Assembly (NCBI GenBank): GCA_964389475.1
Contig: CAYMFD010000004.1
Location: 4,794-68,793 of the forward strand
Length of the DNA stretch: 64,000 nucleotides
Source: CAYMFD01 sp964389475
GTDB taxonomy: Bacteria; Bacteroidota; Bacteroidia; Chitinophagales; Saprospiraceae
Direction: 5' to 3'
Within the stretch, counting starts at the first letter, position 1. Each line of letters opens with the position of its first letter. Both the position numbers and the translations under genes were made by a program. A model generated the notes under the pieces. That model worked only from the letters and a program-made list of their open reading frames with translations. It did not search any database and had not been told where the DNA came from. This document shows positions 25,901-35,000 of this stretch, piece after piece.

Positions 25901-27298
25901 CCCAATAGAATTAGTCACGGTAAGTGTCACATCGTATAATCCCGGTATGTCATAAAGCACGGCTGGATCTTGCAACGTACTAGTCGCAGGATTACCACCC
26001 TCGAATGACCAACTCCACGAGGTAGGGTTACCAGCAGAGTCATCATCAAACTGGACATCAGCAACACCACCACTGGGAAGTGAAGCACATTGCTCAAAGT
26101 ACGTGACGTCTACACCTGGAGTAGGAGCACTACCTCCGGTACCCGTGCAAGTTGCCAAGCAGTTTCTGCTTAGGTAATGACTTTCTATATCAGAAATAGA
26201 GTTATTGGACCATGTATTCGAGCTATTGACTGAAGGCGACATAATGAAATTACTACCACCATCATGTACAGCATCGAAGTTATGACCGAGCTCATGGCTA
26301 ACGAGTACTCGCTTGAGGTTACCGTTACTACTGAAGTCCTCTAGGAGGTTATACCGATTACCCGTACATACAACCCCTACAAAAGCTAGGCCTATGGTGC
26401 CATTACTACCTTGGAATGCGATATTTCGCTCCGTCCATAATGAACCCACATCATGCGTAAAAGAGAATCCACCACCTCCCCAATTCGCAAAGAAGTTAAG
26501 TAGTGTACTCGCGTTATTGGTCGATGGGAATGGATCTTGACCGCTTGAGGTCGGGACGAATATCTCGGATATGAAAAACTGCAACTCATCCGCGAACTCA
26601 TCATCATAGTTAGTCTGCACATCGTTAGCCACACCTAGGGCATGATTCTCCACTCCAGAAAACGAACCATATAGCTGAAACATGCTAAAGTCATTGGCAA
26701 TAGCCCACTCTACTTCGAAGCATGACATCATATTCTTGCGACTATTATCTACATCAGTCTTGATCGACTCGCCTTGTCGCATAGCATCCGTCACACCGCA
26801 GGTCGCAGGTGCATCTTGCTTGACCTTGGTTACATCGTATACGACATACTCACTTTTTTTTGCTTGTTTGTAAAAGTGGCGCAACGGCTCTACATAGTAC
26901 TGCTTACCACCCGTGCTGATCCGTCCATAGACGAAGTCTTCATTAAGCGTGATGGAGGCCTTACTGCCTAGGTCACCTCGGACTGCACCTATAGTAGGTA
27001 TGGGTCGCTTATGATCTGTGTAAATCACCTCACCTGCGTCGCCTACAGCTCGTCCTTGGTAAGTGGGGCTATATAGGGGTCGCTCCGAGAGTACTAGTTC
27101 GACCATCTCACCCTCTATGGGTAGGGCGACGACGATCGTATTGGATGTTGACTTGCGCTGTGCTAGTGCCTGATTGACGGGGATATTGACAACACTGCTT
27201 TCTTCAAAAAAACTACCTAGTACATCGGCTCTATCTTGAGCGGTTGAGGCCTGGCAGAGTACTACTGAAAATAGTAGACTTACGAACAATCTTAACAT
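22985..27298 (-). CDS. Secreted M12B (reprolysin-like) metalloprotease with twelve PKD-type repeats and T9SS sorting domain
   Basis: I place the start at the ATG at 27298, which puts the signal peptide first (MLRLFVSLLFSVVLCQAS) and gives about 1437 residues. An earlier ATG at 27343 would add 15 residues. A propeptide-like region precedes the catalytic domain. That domain has HELGHNFDAVHD near residue 335 and a Met-turn-like NFIMSPSVN shortly after, a reprolysin-type metzincin site. From about residue 400 to 1330 there are twelve PKD-type units. Two kinds alternate almost strictly, one with the turn GGTP or GGNP and one with the classic FGDGT, so the array is six two-domain super-repeats. The last 75 residues (EIYPNPVQDQ to RIVKL) are a T9SS type A sorting domain. 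It should act outside the cell. TATTTTCG at 27372-27365 is a possible -7 box. Confidence 0.9.
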   Translation of the reverse strand: MLRLFVSLLFSVVLCQASTAQDRADVLGSFFEESSVVNIPVNQALAQRKSTSNTIVVALPIEGEMVELVLSERPLYSPTYQGRAVGDAGEVIYTDHKRPIPTIGAVRGDLGSKASITLNEDFVYGRISTGGKQYYVEPLRHFYKQAKKSEYVVYDVTKVKQDAPATCGVTDAMRQGESIKTDVDNSRKNMMSCFEVEWAIANDFSMFQLYGSFSGVENHALGVANDVQTNYDDEFADELQFFISEIFVPTSSGQDPFPSTNNASTLLNFFANWGGGGFSFTHDVGSLWTERNIAFQGSNGTIGLAFVGVVCTGNRYNLLEDFSSNGNLKRVLVSHELGHNFDAVHDGGSNFIMSPSVNSSNTWSNNSISDIESHYLSRNCLATCTGTGGSAPTPGVDVTYFEQCASLPSGGVADVQFDDDSAGNPTSWSWSFEGGNPATSTLQDPAVLYDIPGLYDVTLTVTNSIGSNTQVFTDLVEIVEQPVAEFITSSFGTLVDFSNISFGGQSYSWSFGDGTFSSDFEPSHTYATDGTYTVTLIVINGVCDDIYTETITVISAPTASVASDVDAGCVSFDVQYDAGASINVASYDWLFQGGTPSTSSIANPSVTYDAAGVYDTRLIVTSPSGLKDTADLVDYITASDVPSGGFTVTNSFLAADFTYTGTGATSVTWDFGDGTTGSGLTTSHTYGSPDDYTVVMTATNLCGTITDQQIIDIAIPPSASFTSNFFPADVLCEGFVAAFVANDQNNLDTYQWTFAGGTPTTSTIPNPTVTYNVAGSYDVKLVVTNSIGTDSIIVSDHVVIEPAPIAAFMVIVNQLTATFTNTSADATTYSWDFGDGNSSTAPNPTHTYAMGGVYTVTLTATSACGTDVFTQQISANSTPIAGFTSDVTEGCVDLTVTYTQTSTGSPTAYQWSFEGGTPSTSTSPTPVVTYSTAGTYDVELTATNAAGSNTIMLADYIVARDVPIAALSATSTGNVITMIDNSVDADMVTYEVDGVAVAGATYTAPSNGTYTITQTATNDCGTTEATATIEITAYPTVTIDGPATISGCSPLTAVYEAVSSNATTFEWLTSGGSLSTVSGSSSTAAFDASGPYEISVVATNAFGTATATYAVTVDIIAPPTGDFMATTNAATVTCSAVDVGATSYTWDFGDGTTGTGAMASHTYTTSGEYTVTLIVVGECGTETSTQEVTIEVNNSVVDFDADVQSGCAPLMVNFMDFTTNNPTSWSWSFVGGTPATSTEQNPVVVYQQAGVYDVSLTVENSFGQSTGVKFGYVVVEDVPVAQATITTAGLSADFVSTGSAGTATTWDFGDGATGAGSAVSHTYEKEGTYLVSLIVENACGEDILTLEVNVMSTSTLQVEQGIKAEIYPNPVQDQLTIVTSPLARITLFDAQGQPLTTTSNLVTEDTYRVDMSTLSPGVYLVRIEVGEGYTYQRIVKL

Positions 27299-27425
27299 GA
27301 ATCCAATTTTTTGGTCTGAGAACAATTGACTTAGCAAAATCATTATTGCCTCATTGGGACGATGCGAAAATACAATTTACCGTTAATTAATGGCTGTATG
27401 ATGTTACTATGCTGCCAACCCAACG

Positions 27426-27455
27426 TTTGTAACAGTAGACAATTCACTATCTTCG
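27426..27455 (+). promoter_or_regulatory. Promoter of the 27480 gene
   Basis: TTTG (27426-27429), an 18-base spacer, then TATCTTCG (27448-27455), one base from TAnnTTTG. The predicted leader is about 18-20 bases. The TTCG ending is also seen upstream of the CHAP gene and the M12B protease gene. Confidence 0.55.
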
Positions 27456-27479
27456 AAAAATAATAACAACCACGAGCCG

Positions 27480-28076
27480 ATGAAATCTTTATTAATCAGT
27501 CTACTGACCCTCACATTTCTACTTGCAATAGTAGATGACGCCAATGCTCAACGACGTAAAACGAAGAAGCGCAGAACCGATCGTACAGAAGACACCAGAA
27601 AGGTCGAGGAGGTAAACCTACTGAAAGACAGGCTCACCTATGAGCTGGGCCTGGGTAATCTCTCTTTATTTGGCCGAAACTTTGAGGCAGGTGCAAGAGC
27701 CAGTGTAGGCTATAAGCTAACTAACTTTTTAACAGCAGGGGTTACAGGTAAGTACATCTTTAACCTGTTTAACAATGGCGTTGAGAGTATATCTAGTAGC
27801 AGACGTGGTGTAGGCCCTTTTGTAAACCTAAAGGTCTATGAGGGCTTTTATGCCAAAGGCTTATACGAATTCGGACGATATGATCAGATCTTCTCAAGTG
27901 GTAGCCGGCTATTCAAAGACCCACTAGCCCTCAGAGCTCCTTGGGCAGGTATAGGCAGGGTACAGGGCAATGACACTTGGAGTTTTGGGTTTGAGTTGCT
28001 TTTTCCGCTTGATAATGACGTGCGAAATGCCGCGGGCATACTTGAGTACTATGCTATGTTTAGCTATAATTTCTAG
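27480..28076 (+). CDS. Small outer-membrane beta-barrel-like protein
   Basis: This 198-residue protein of unknown function has a Sec signal (residues 1-23, ending ANAQ) and a very basic patch, QRRKTKKRRTDRT. About 150 residues of alternating strands follow (YELGLGNLSLF, VGYKLTNFLTAGVTGKY, FYAKGLYEFGRY) and end in YNF. A C-terminal aromatic residue is typical of outer-membrane barrels. The gene is transcribed towards cmk, and the two stop codons share one CTAG. The size would fit an eight-stranded barrel. That is an inference from pattern, not homology. Confidence 0.7.
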   Translation: MKSLLISLLTLTFLLAIVDDANAQRRKTKKRRTDRTEDTRKVEEVNLLKDRLTYELGLGNLSLFGRNFEAGARASVGYKLTNFLTAGVTGKYIFNLFNNGVESISSSRRGVGPFVNLKVYEGFYAKGLYEFGRYDQIFSSGSRLFKDPLALRAPWAGIGRVQGNDTWSFGFELLFPLDNDVRNAAGILEYYAMFSYNF

Positions 28077-28732
28077 CGTCTATTGTCTACTAGCTTAAGC
28101 GCTACAGATAGTTGCTCATCCCTGGTCAATAAGGTGTTGTCTAGCAGGTATGCATCATTAGCACGCCTCAGGGGACTATGATCTCTCGTACTATCTATGT
28201 GGTCACGCTTGAGTAGGTTGGCTTTTACAGCTTCGTACTCTACGGCTACCCCTTTGGCTTTGAGTTCTTGTAATCTCCTGCTGACTCGCTCGTCGATGCT
28301 TGCCGTCACAAAGATTTTGAGATCAGCATCAGGAAAGACTACCGTGCCGATATCTCTACCATCCATAACTATATCCTGCTCTGCGGCTAGGAGCCTTTGT
28401 CTAGCTACTAGATCGTCTCGCACTAGGCCTATCGTTGCCACCTCGCTGACCTTGGCCGCTACTCTGGGCATCCTGATCTGCTTAGTCACGTCAACACCAT
28501 TGAGCCACACTTGCTGACTCTTTTCACCTCTCTTAAATACTATCTGGATCTTAGACAAGGCGTCACGAATAGCTGCCGTGTCTCTGAGCTCAATACCTGC
28601 GTCTATCAGGTACAAGGTCACTGCACGATACATAGCACCTGTATCAACAAAAAGGAAGTGAAGGTGGGCAGCTAACTGGCGAGCTAACGTCGACTTACCA
28701 CAGCTACTATATCCGTCGATGGCAATGATCAC
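28073..28732 (-). CDS. cmk: Cytidylate kinase
   Basis: The 219-residue enzyme phosphorylates CMP and dCMP with ATP in the cytosol. The P-loop is present in the family variant GYSSCGKST (residues 7-15). The NMP-binding VDTGAMYRAV (residues 30-39) and GRDIGTVVFPDADLK near residue 130 are diagnostic, as is the LKRDHIDSTRDHSPL segment. It begins two bases after the stop of the large gliding-motility-type protein. The two are on the same strand and may share a transcript, an odd pairing of a housekeeping enzyme with a giant surface protein. Confidence 0.96.
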   Translation of the reverse strand: MIIAIDGYSSCGKSTLARQLAAHLHFLFVDTGAMYRAVTLYLIDAGIELRDTAAIRDALSKIQIVFKRGEKSQQVWLNGVDVTKQIRMPRVAAKVSEVATIGLVRDDLVARQRLLAAEQDIVMDGRDIGTVVFPDADLKIFVTASIDERVSRRLQELKAKGVAVEYEAVKANLLKRDHIDSTRDHSPLRRANDAYLLDNTLLTRDEQLSVALKLVDNRR

Positions 28733-28734
28733 CT

Positions 28735-31700
28735 CTACCTGATTACGGTAATGGTCCCAGTCTTGGTAATGACCTCATTACCATCATTAACTTGAAATGA
28801 CATGACGTAGACGCCTGGTATAGCGGGTCGACCCTTGAAGGTACCATCCCATAAGTCGGCGGTGCGATCAATGACGGTATCCTCTAGGCTAAAAACCTGC
28901 TCGCCCCATCGATCATAGATGACAAAATAATCGAGCTGTAGCTCTGTATTGGCACCGAGTCTGAAGTAGCGATTACCTTCGACGCTACTAGATGGATTTA
29001 TGACATTAGACCAGGCCAGCTGTGTCTCTGGTCTTACAGATAGGAAGTACGTCTCCTCAACCAGGCAACCGTCATCAAAGAACACGGTGACAAGATAACT
29101 CGTCTGTGCATCAGGACTCACGCTTACCTCCGTGCAACCTTCGCAAAGCATACCTCCAGGCATACTCTCCCAGAAGATACTGTCGATCACGTGATTAACG
29201 AATGCTGTCGTGTTAATCGATAGTTGATCGCTACCACCCTCTATAATATCACCAGAGCCTGAGATCATAAGATCAGGCTGTGAGGGTATCTCTATCTGTA
29301 TCGACTCGCCATCATCGCAGTTATTATCGTCTACGACCTCTATGTCATAATCTCCAGCTGCCAAATCGATATCATCTAAATCTTGCGTCACAGAACCATT
29401 GATAAAGAAGGTATAGGGTCCTTGTCCGCCGGTAGCTGATAGCGACACTGTACCTGTACTATCATCGTAACAGTCTGGATTATCCGTATCTAAGACCAAC
29501 TGTGGGCTATCAAATAGCTCCAGCATGACGCTATCCGTATATGTACACTGTCCTTCTACGATCGTATAATAAAACACATGAGCACCTGGACCTAGACTGT
29601 CTACGATTACTGCACCACTCACAGGATCTATAAAATCTCCACTCCACACACCATCAGTACTCACACTAGCACCAGTCACAACGGGATCATAGTCTATGAC
29701 TCCACCCATTGCGTCCGTACACATCTGACCAAAGATACCGTCTATCTGTATGTCGACGGCACCGCAGGGTGTAGCACTACACGTGGTCATACTCTGCAGG
29801 TCACTCCAGCAGCCACATTCGGTCTGGACTACCATATTAAATGTCACTTGCTGACCGCTAGATAAACCGTCCAGGGTGTAGGTATTGCTGCTGCCTGTAT
29901 ATATCTGCACCCCATTGGTATCTATAGCTACACTCGTTATGCAGTCATCCATAGGCCATTCGAGCACTATCATGCCTTGGTCACCGGTACATGTAATCGC
30001 AGGAGCAGCCTGCATAGGCTGTACGGTTACAACTGCTGTCTCTACAGTATCACTGCAGGCTCCGGCAGTACCCGTGAGCGACAGCTGGTAGAGTCCGTCA
30101 TCGGACCACTCAAAACCATACTGGTCTGACCCCAGATCTACTGGCGCTGCACCCGATGTATTCCACAGCAAGATCACGCCATTGTCGCCTGTATAAGTAG
30201 CCACAAGTTGTTCGCCTACACACACAGAGTCAGCCACATCGAAGCTCACATCGGGTATAGGTAGTCGAGAAATGTCTATGCAAGTCGTATCACTAACGCC
30301 ACAAGCGCTGGTAGTAAATACACACAAAGTAGAGGTAGTAACGCTGGACCAGTCAATAGTCGCTGTACCGGTACCTGCCCAGGTCAGATCTATCTCCGGC
30401 ATATACCACCAGATACTATCTTCATTACCATCCGTAGCTAGCTGGTAAATAGTAGCTATCTCATCAGGACAAATATCTTCGTCAGGATCGATAAAGACTG
30501 GGGTCCCTAGCGCAAATGCAGAAGCATCAGCCATGATTGGGCCTATGGTAAATGAGCATGGAATACCATCTCGGTATAAGTCTATCGTCACAGAATAACT
30601 CGCACCAGCCGAAGCGGTTAATATCGAATCAGTACCGACCGTACCGTTAGTATCGTCTAGCCACGTGAAAATTATACTGTCGACAGGATAGGCTGTACTA
30701 TCTATATGATAAGCTAGATCGATGGCTCCAGGGCTACAATTACCTAATTGAAAATCACCATACAGATTCTGCTCCTCGATAATGACATTGACCATACTAT
30801 CACAACCTACAGTTGTCTGACCGAAGGTGTAAAATCCACCATCTGCAGCATTATTGATTGTGATGGTTGAGCCTATGACTATAGGGTAACTATCTGGACA
30901 AGCGGCTACCACCATATCTGTCCTGCCGCTAGTAATCGACTCTACGTAGACTGACTCCTCATAGGAGCACCCAGCTAAGTCGCCTGTCAACATTACGGTC
31001 TCCTGTACGAAACCCGGCGAAAATATAGAGCCTGACATCCAGCTCACGCCATTTTGGAAAGGACCCAAGTAAGGGAAATCTTCTATACAGATCTCAACCG
31101 TATCGAATACGACAGGATCCAGGTCCGCCACTATGACAGAAAAGAATAATGAATCGGTCTGATCACAATCATTATCGGCCCAAGCCATAAAGGTGTAAGC
31201 GCCTGGATCTATGAGAGGTACAGAAATCGTTTGAAGGTTTGTGTTTATCAATTCACCCCATCCATCGGCATCCCTATCCGGCATACTATCAGTAGGAGGA
31301 CTAATTCTCCAGTTGTAATCGATCAAGCTATCTACTCCGGCTAGCGTGACATCAAATGCGTTAATACCGGAACATACGGTATCGCCATCCATGACTAAGC
31401 TACTGCCCAGGCTATCTGGCTCATCAATAGCAAAAGGCTGATTACCAAAGTCCACAGACACCACATAGTCACACTGAGATCCACCACAGCCGTCCACATA
31501 AAAGTAGTAGATCTGACCTGGTATCAAGCCCCCAACAGCAATGGTCGCCGGTCGAGGTGTCAGCAGATTTACATCACACTCATTGTAACACGCTAGTATC
31601 GAAGGATTTTGAAGGTCACAACCATCCATCAACCCTGCCTGAATACCTCTATACTTGGGAGCACCATTGGCGAAAGCGGTGGTACAGTTACTTGGTGTAA

Positions 31701-31968
31701 CCGTCAGCGCTATGCTATCAGACCCCGCGACAAAGGCAAACCAGCTCATATTATCTGGATCACCGCCATCTGTACAGAGGCGATCTGGCTGAGGCATGTA
31801 AAGGCTATCAGGCATACGAGCCGTGAAACCGTCAAGACAATCTATATCACAAAGAATAGGAGCACCATTGGGTACGCTAGGATCACAATACAGACCTGCC
31901 GTCATATTACACTGAGAGACAGCACAATAGACAAGGTGTGTCAATAAAATTGTGAAAAATAACCTCAT
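28735..31968 (-). CDS. Large secreted protein with SprB repeat and gliding-motility-associated C-terminal domain
   Basis: The preferred start is the ATG at 31968 (MRLFFTILLTHLVYCAVSQ is a signal peptide), giving about 1077 residues; 31983 is possible. The N-terminal 150 residues (CDPSVPNGAPILCDID, ending near DGCGGSQCDYVVSV) match the Cys-rich opening seen in many Saprospiria surface proteins. The middle is a series of Ig-like or PKD-like units. A SprB repeat lies near residues 815-890 (CYDDSTGTVSLSATGGQGPY). The last 90 residues (YFVIYDRWGEQVFSL, AIPGVYVMSFQV) are the gliding-motility-associated or T9SS type B C-terminal domain. It probably sits on the cell surface. Its role is unknown. Confidence 0.87.
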   Translation of the reverse strand: MRLFFTILLTHLVYCAVSQCNMTAGLYCDPSVPNGAPILCDIDCLDGFTARMPDSLYMPQPDRLCTDGGDPDNMSWFAFVAGSDSIALTVTPSNCTTAFANGAPKYRGIQAGLMDGCDLQNPSILACYNECDVNLLTPRPATIAVGGLIPGQIYYFYVDGCGGSQCDYVVSVDFGNQPFAIDEPDSLGSSLVMDGDTVCSGINAFDVTLAGVDSLIDYNWRISPPTDSMPDRDADGWGELINTNLQTISVPLIDPGAYTFMAWADNDCDQTDSLFFSVIVADLDPVVFDTVEICIEDFPYLGPFQNGVSWMSGSIFSPGFVQETVMLTGDLAGCSYEESVYVESITSGRTDMVVAACPDSYPIVIGSTITINNAADGGFYTFGQTTVGCDSMVNVIIEEQNLYGDFQLGNCSPGAIDLAYHIDSTAYPVDSIIFTWLDDTNGTVGTDSILTASAGASYSVTIDLYRDGIPCSFTIGPIMADASAFALGTPVFIDPDEDICPDEIATIYQLATDGNEDSIWWYMPEIDLTWAGTGTATIDWSSVTTSTLCVFTTSACGVSDTTCIDISRLPIPDVSFDVADSVCVGEQLVATYTGDNGVILLWNTSGAAPVDLGSDQYGFEWSDDGLYQLSLTGTAGACSDTVETAVVTVQPMQAAPAITCTGDQGMIVLEWPMDDCITSVAIDTNGVQIYTGSSNTYTLDGLSSGQQVTFNMVVQTECGCWSDLQSMTTCSATPCGAVDIQIDGIFGQMCTDAMGGVIDYDPVVTGASVSTDGVWSGDFIDPVSGAVIVDSLGPGAHVFYYTIVEGQCTYTDSVMLELFDSPQLVLDTDNPDCYDDSTGTVSLSATGGQGPYTFFINGSVTQDLDDIDLAAGDYDIEVVDDNNCDDGESIQIEIPSQPDLMISGSGDIIEGGSDQLSINTTAFVNHVIDSIFWESMPGGMLCEGCTEVSVSPDAQTSYLVTVFFDDGCLVEETYFLSVRPETQLAWSNVINPSSSVEGNRYFRLGANTELQLDYFVIYDRWGEQVFSLEDTVIDRTADLWDGTFKGRPAIPGVYVMSFQVNDGNEVITKTGTITVIR

Positions 31969-32059
31969 GGGAAGCAGGTGCATTTAACTGGGGAGCCTCT
32001 AATTAGCCCACAAAGATGCAAAATTATTATCCCAGCACCCTAAGTTTAGGCTACCAAAA

Positions 32060-35000
32060 TCACCGCAATAATGTCACGTCCCCAACAAATAGCTCCTCAG
32101 AACCATCTACATATATTACTTTAATGTAGAATGCGTAAACAGCTGACAATGCGAAGTCTCCATGTAATCGGCCATCCCACCCCATAGTTTGATCACCTGG
32201 TTCAAAGTTGGATCGCTCATGTACTAAGCTACCAGATCTGTCATATATCCTAAATGTGACCACCTCTGCTACACCCGTTACATCTGGGAAGAAGAAGATT
32301 TGGTTGGTAGGATCACCTGTAGGCCTAAAGACATTAGGCATCACGACATCATCGAGACGATTAACCCGGATCAGCATCTCATCACTAGTTTGGCAGCCCA
32401 GTTCATCAATAAGTACTACGGATACCCATGTGTTCTCGAAAGGCAATAGCGACTGCTGCTCACAGGTGTCGCAGAAGATAGATGCACCTGAGGCATCCCA
32501 AGAGAGAGTGTAGATCGGCGTATTGCCTGTTACAATTGCGGTATTAACCTCTAGGCTATCTCCCAGCCTCAGCAGGGTGTCAGCAGGGAGTTCGATGGTA
32601 GGGTTGGCACCAGGCTGCATCGATACATTTACGCTATCTCTACATCCATACCTATCTCTGGTATAAACAGTGAAGTCGCCACCATCCAAAAACTCGAAGA
32701 CATTAAGTTCTCTGAAATTCTCACCATCGAGAGAATACTCATAAGGGGCAAAACCGCCTATGACACTATCTACTATGATCATCCCATCGTTAAAGCCCTC
32801 GCAAGTGGCCTCCTCTAGTAGTAGGCTATAGTCTAGGTCTGGCTCCGCTACAGCTAGCACATCCAGAGTATCTATCGTCGAGCAGCCATTACGCTGATTT
32901 ACCGCCTCGAAGGTATAGTTACTTGCCGTACTAACATTAGCACTACGTCCATTCGAAATCTCCCCACCTGCTGGATCACGCCATGAGACTACAAACGACG
33001 CCTCACCGATCGAGTCTGAGACGCTAGCCAGTAGCTGCGTCTGATCCTGATCGCAGACCAGCGTATCGATCTGATTAAGAGAAACTTGAGGTGTAATCCT
33101 ATCATCGAAAGGTCTTACATCGATGGTATCCCGACATCTATTTTGCCCGATAACTATCATTTGATATACCCCAGTATCGGCTGTGGTTAATACTGGTCCA
33201 TTAACTAATAAGGTATTGCCTCGATAGAAAGCGACAGAGAGGTCGTCTTGCGTATCCAGTGCTCGAAGCACTACCTGCTGGTCTACGCATGTGAAGGAGT
33301 CGAGCTGCACATCAAAAACGGGTAAATCTTGATCAAAGTCTAGGTTAAAAGTGTCTTGCGTAAAACACCCCGACTCGCCAGCTACAGATACGACATATGT
33401 TCCAGCATCGAAAACCTGCGGCTCTAGCACTTCAGAAAAGAAACCAGCTGGACCCGTCCAGCGCAGTTGATAGACACTATCTAGCGAAGTGACCGATAGA
33501 ATGGTGCCACTGCTATCACATGGCAAAAAAGCCTCATCAACAGTACCGTTAATGACACTCTCGTCAATCAGCACCTCTACACTATCCATGGTAGCACATC
33601 CATTAGCACCTACAACCTCTACATTATATATCCCCGGCGTAAAGACTACTACACTGTCGCCACTGTTAGTATAAGATAGAGGGCCAGACCAGTCTGCTAC
33701 AGCGATCGCCCTACTACCTACCACCTCAAGGCCTACCTTACCCTCAAAGCATGACAGAGTATCGGTGATAAATGATAAAGTCAGTAGACTTGTGTCAATA
33801 GGCAGGAATACGGAACCCGTATCTACACAGCCATTGGCACCTGTAATCTGTGCCTGATACGTACGACTATCCGCAACGACTAGTGTATCTCCTGTAATAT
33901 TATCACCCCTGACATCTAGCCATAGATAGGTACTGCTCACATCTACACCCGTTAGGAATACCTGGGGGCTATTACATGACAGCGTATCCTCAAAAACAAG
34001 CTGCGTCAAAGGAGGTGTAGTATCTATAAGGCTCTCCGCAGTGAATGTGTCAATACAGCCTAGTGCATTAGTTACCTCTACGATGTAGTTACCCACAACG
34101 TCACCGACTAGGACGCTATCTGTGAGTAATCGACCAGGACTCAGCCAGTTGTAACTATTACCTATATCTGGACTAGTGGCACTTATCGTCGTAGTATCAC
34201 TGTCACAGTCTATCCGATCGATCTCAAAAGCGATCGTTGGAAACTCAATATTAGATGAGACGATTACGTCCGCTACTCCGGTACAGCCATTGTCATCCTG
34301 GACCTCCACAGAGAAAATACCTTCGTACGTAGCTACTGCGTCAGAGACATTGCTCAGTACAGTACCTAAGCTGTCTCGCCAAGTGTAAGCTATCCCCCTA
34401 AGGCTATTAGCGTTGAGATCTACCATCATATCTAGGCACTCTAGCGTATCCGGCATATCGATCAATATAGTAGGATCGGCAGTATCGTCTACTACATTTT
34501 GCTGGATGTTGACTACACAGCCATCTGCGGTGTAAGCCTCCAGCCGGTATAGACCTGGTGAACCCACAGTGACAGAAAAAGCGGGACTAAATAGCGATGG
34601 TCCTCGCCAGATAGTACTGTCTAGCGGTATATCAGACTCCGGCAGCAGGGTCACCCGAGGACGATCACAAGTAATAATCGTATCTCTTATAATTATGGCC
34701 GGACCTGCTGTCGAACCAGCAGGGACGAATGTATCTCTAGATATACAACCCTCTGGGTCCTCCGTCGTCAAGATGACCTGCGTAGCATCAAACACAAATG
34801 GCTGCAAGCTATCCTGATAAAAACCAGAAATCCCTGTCCATGTGAAGTCTACAATAGAGTCCTCCACAGTGACCTCTAGCTGAATACTATCTGTACCACA
34901 ACCAAACTCTTCACTTTCAATATCTACCCTCGCTCCTTGACGAAAGTCAATGAGACTCAAACTCCTCCTCGTCTGACAACCACTTGCAGGATCCGTAATC

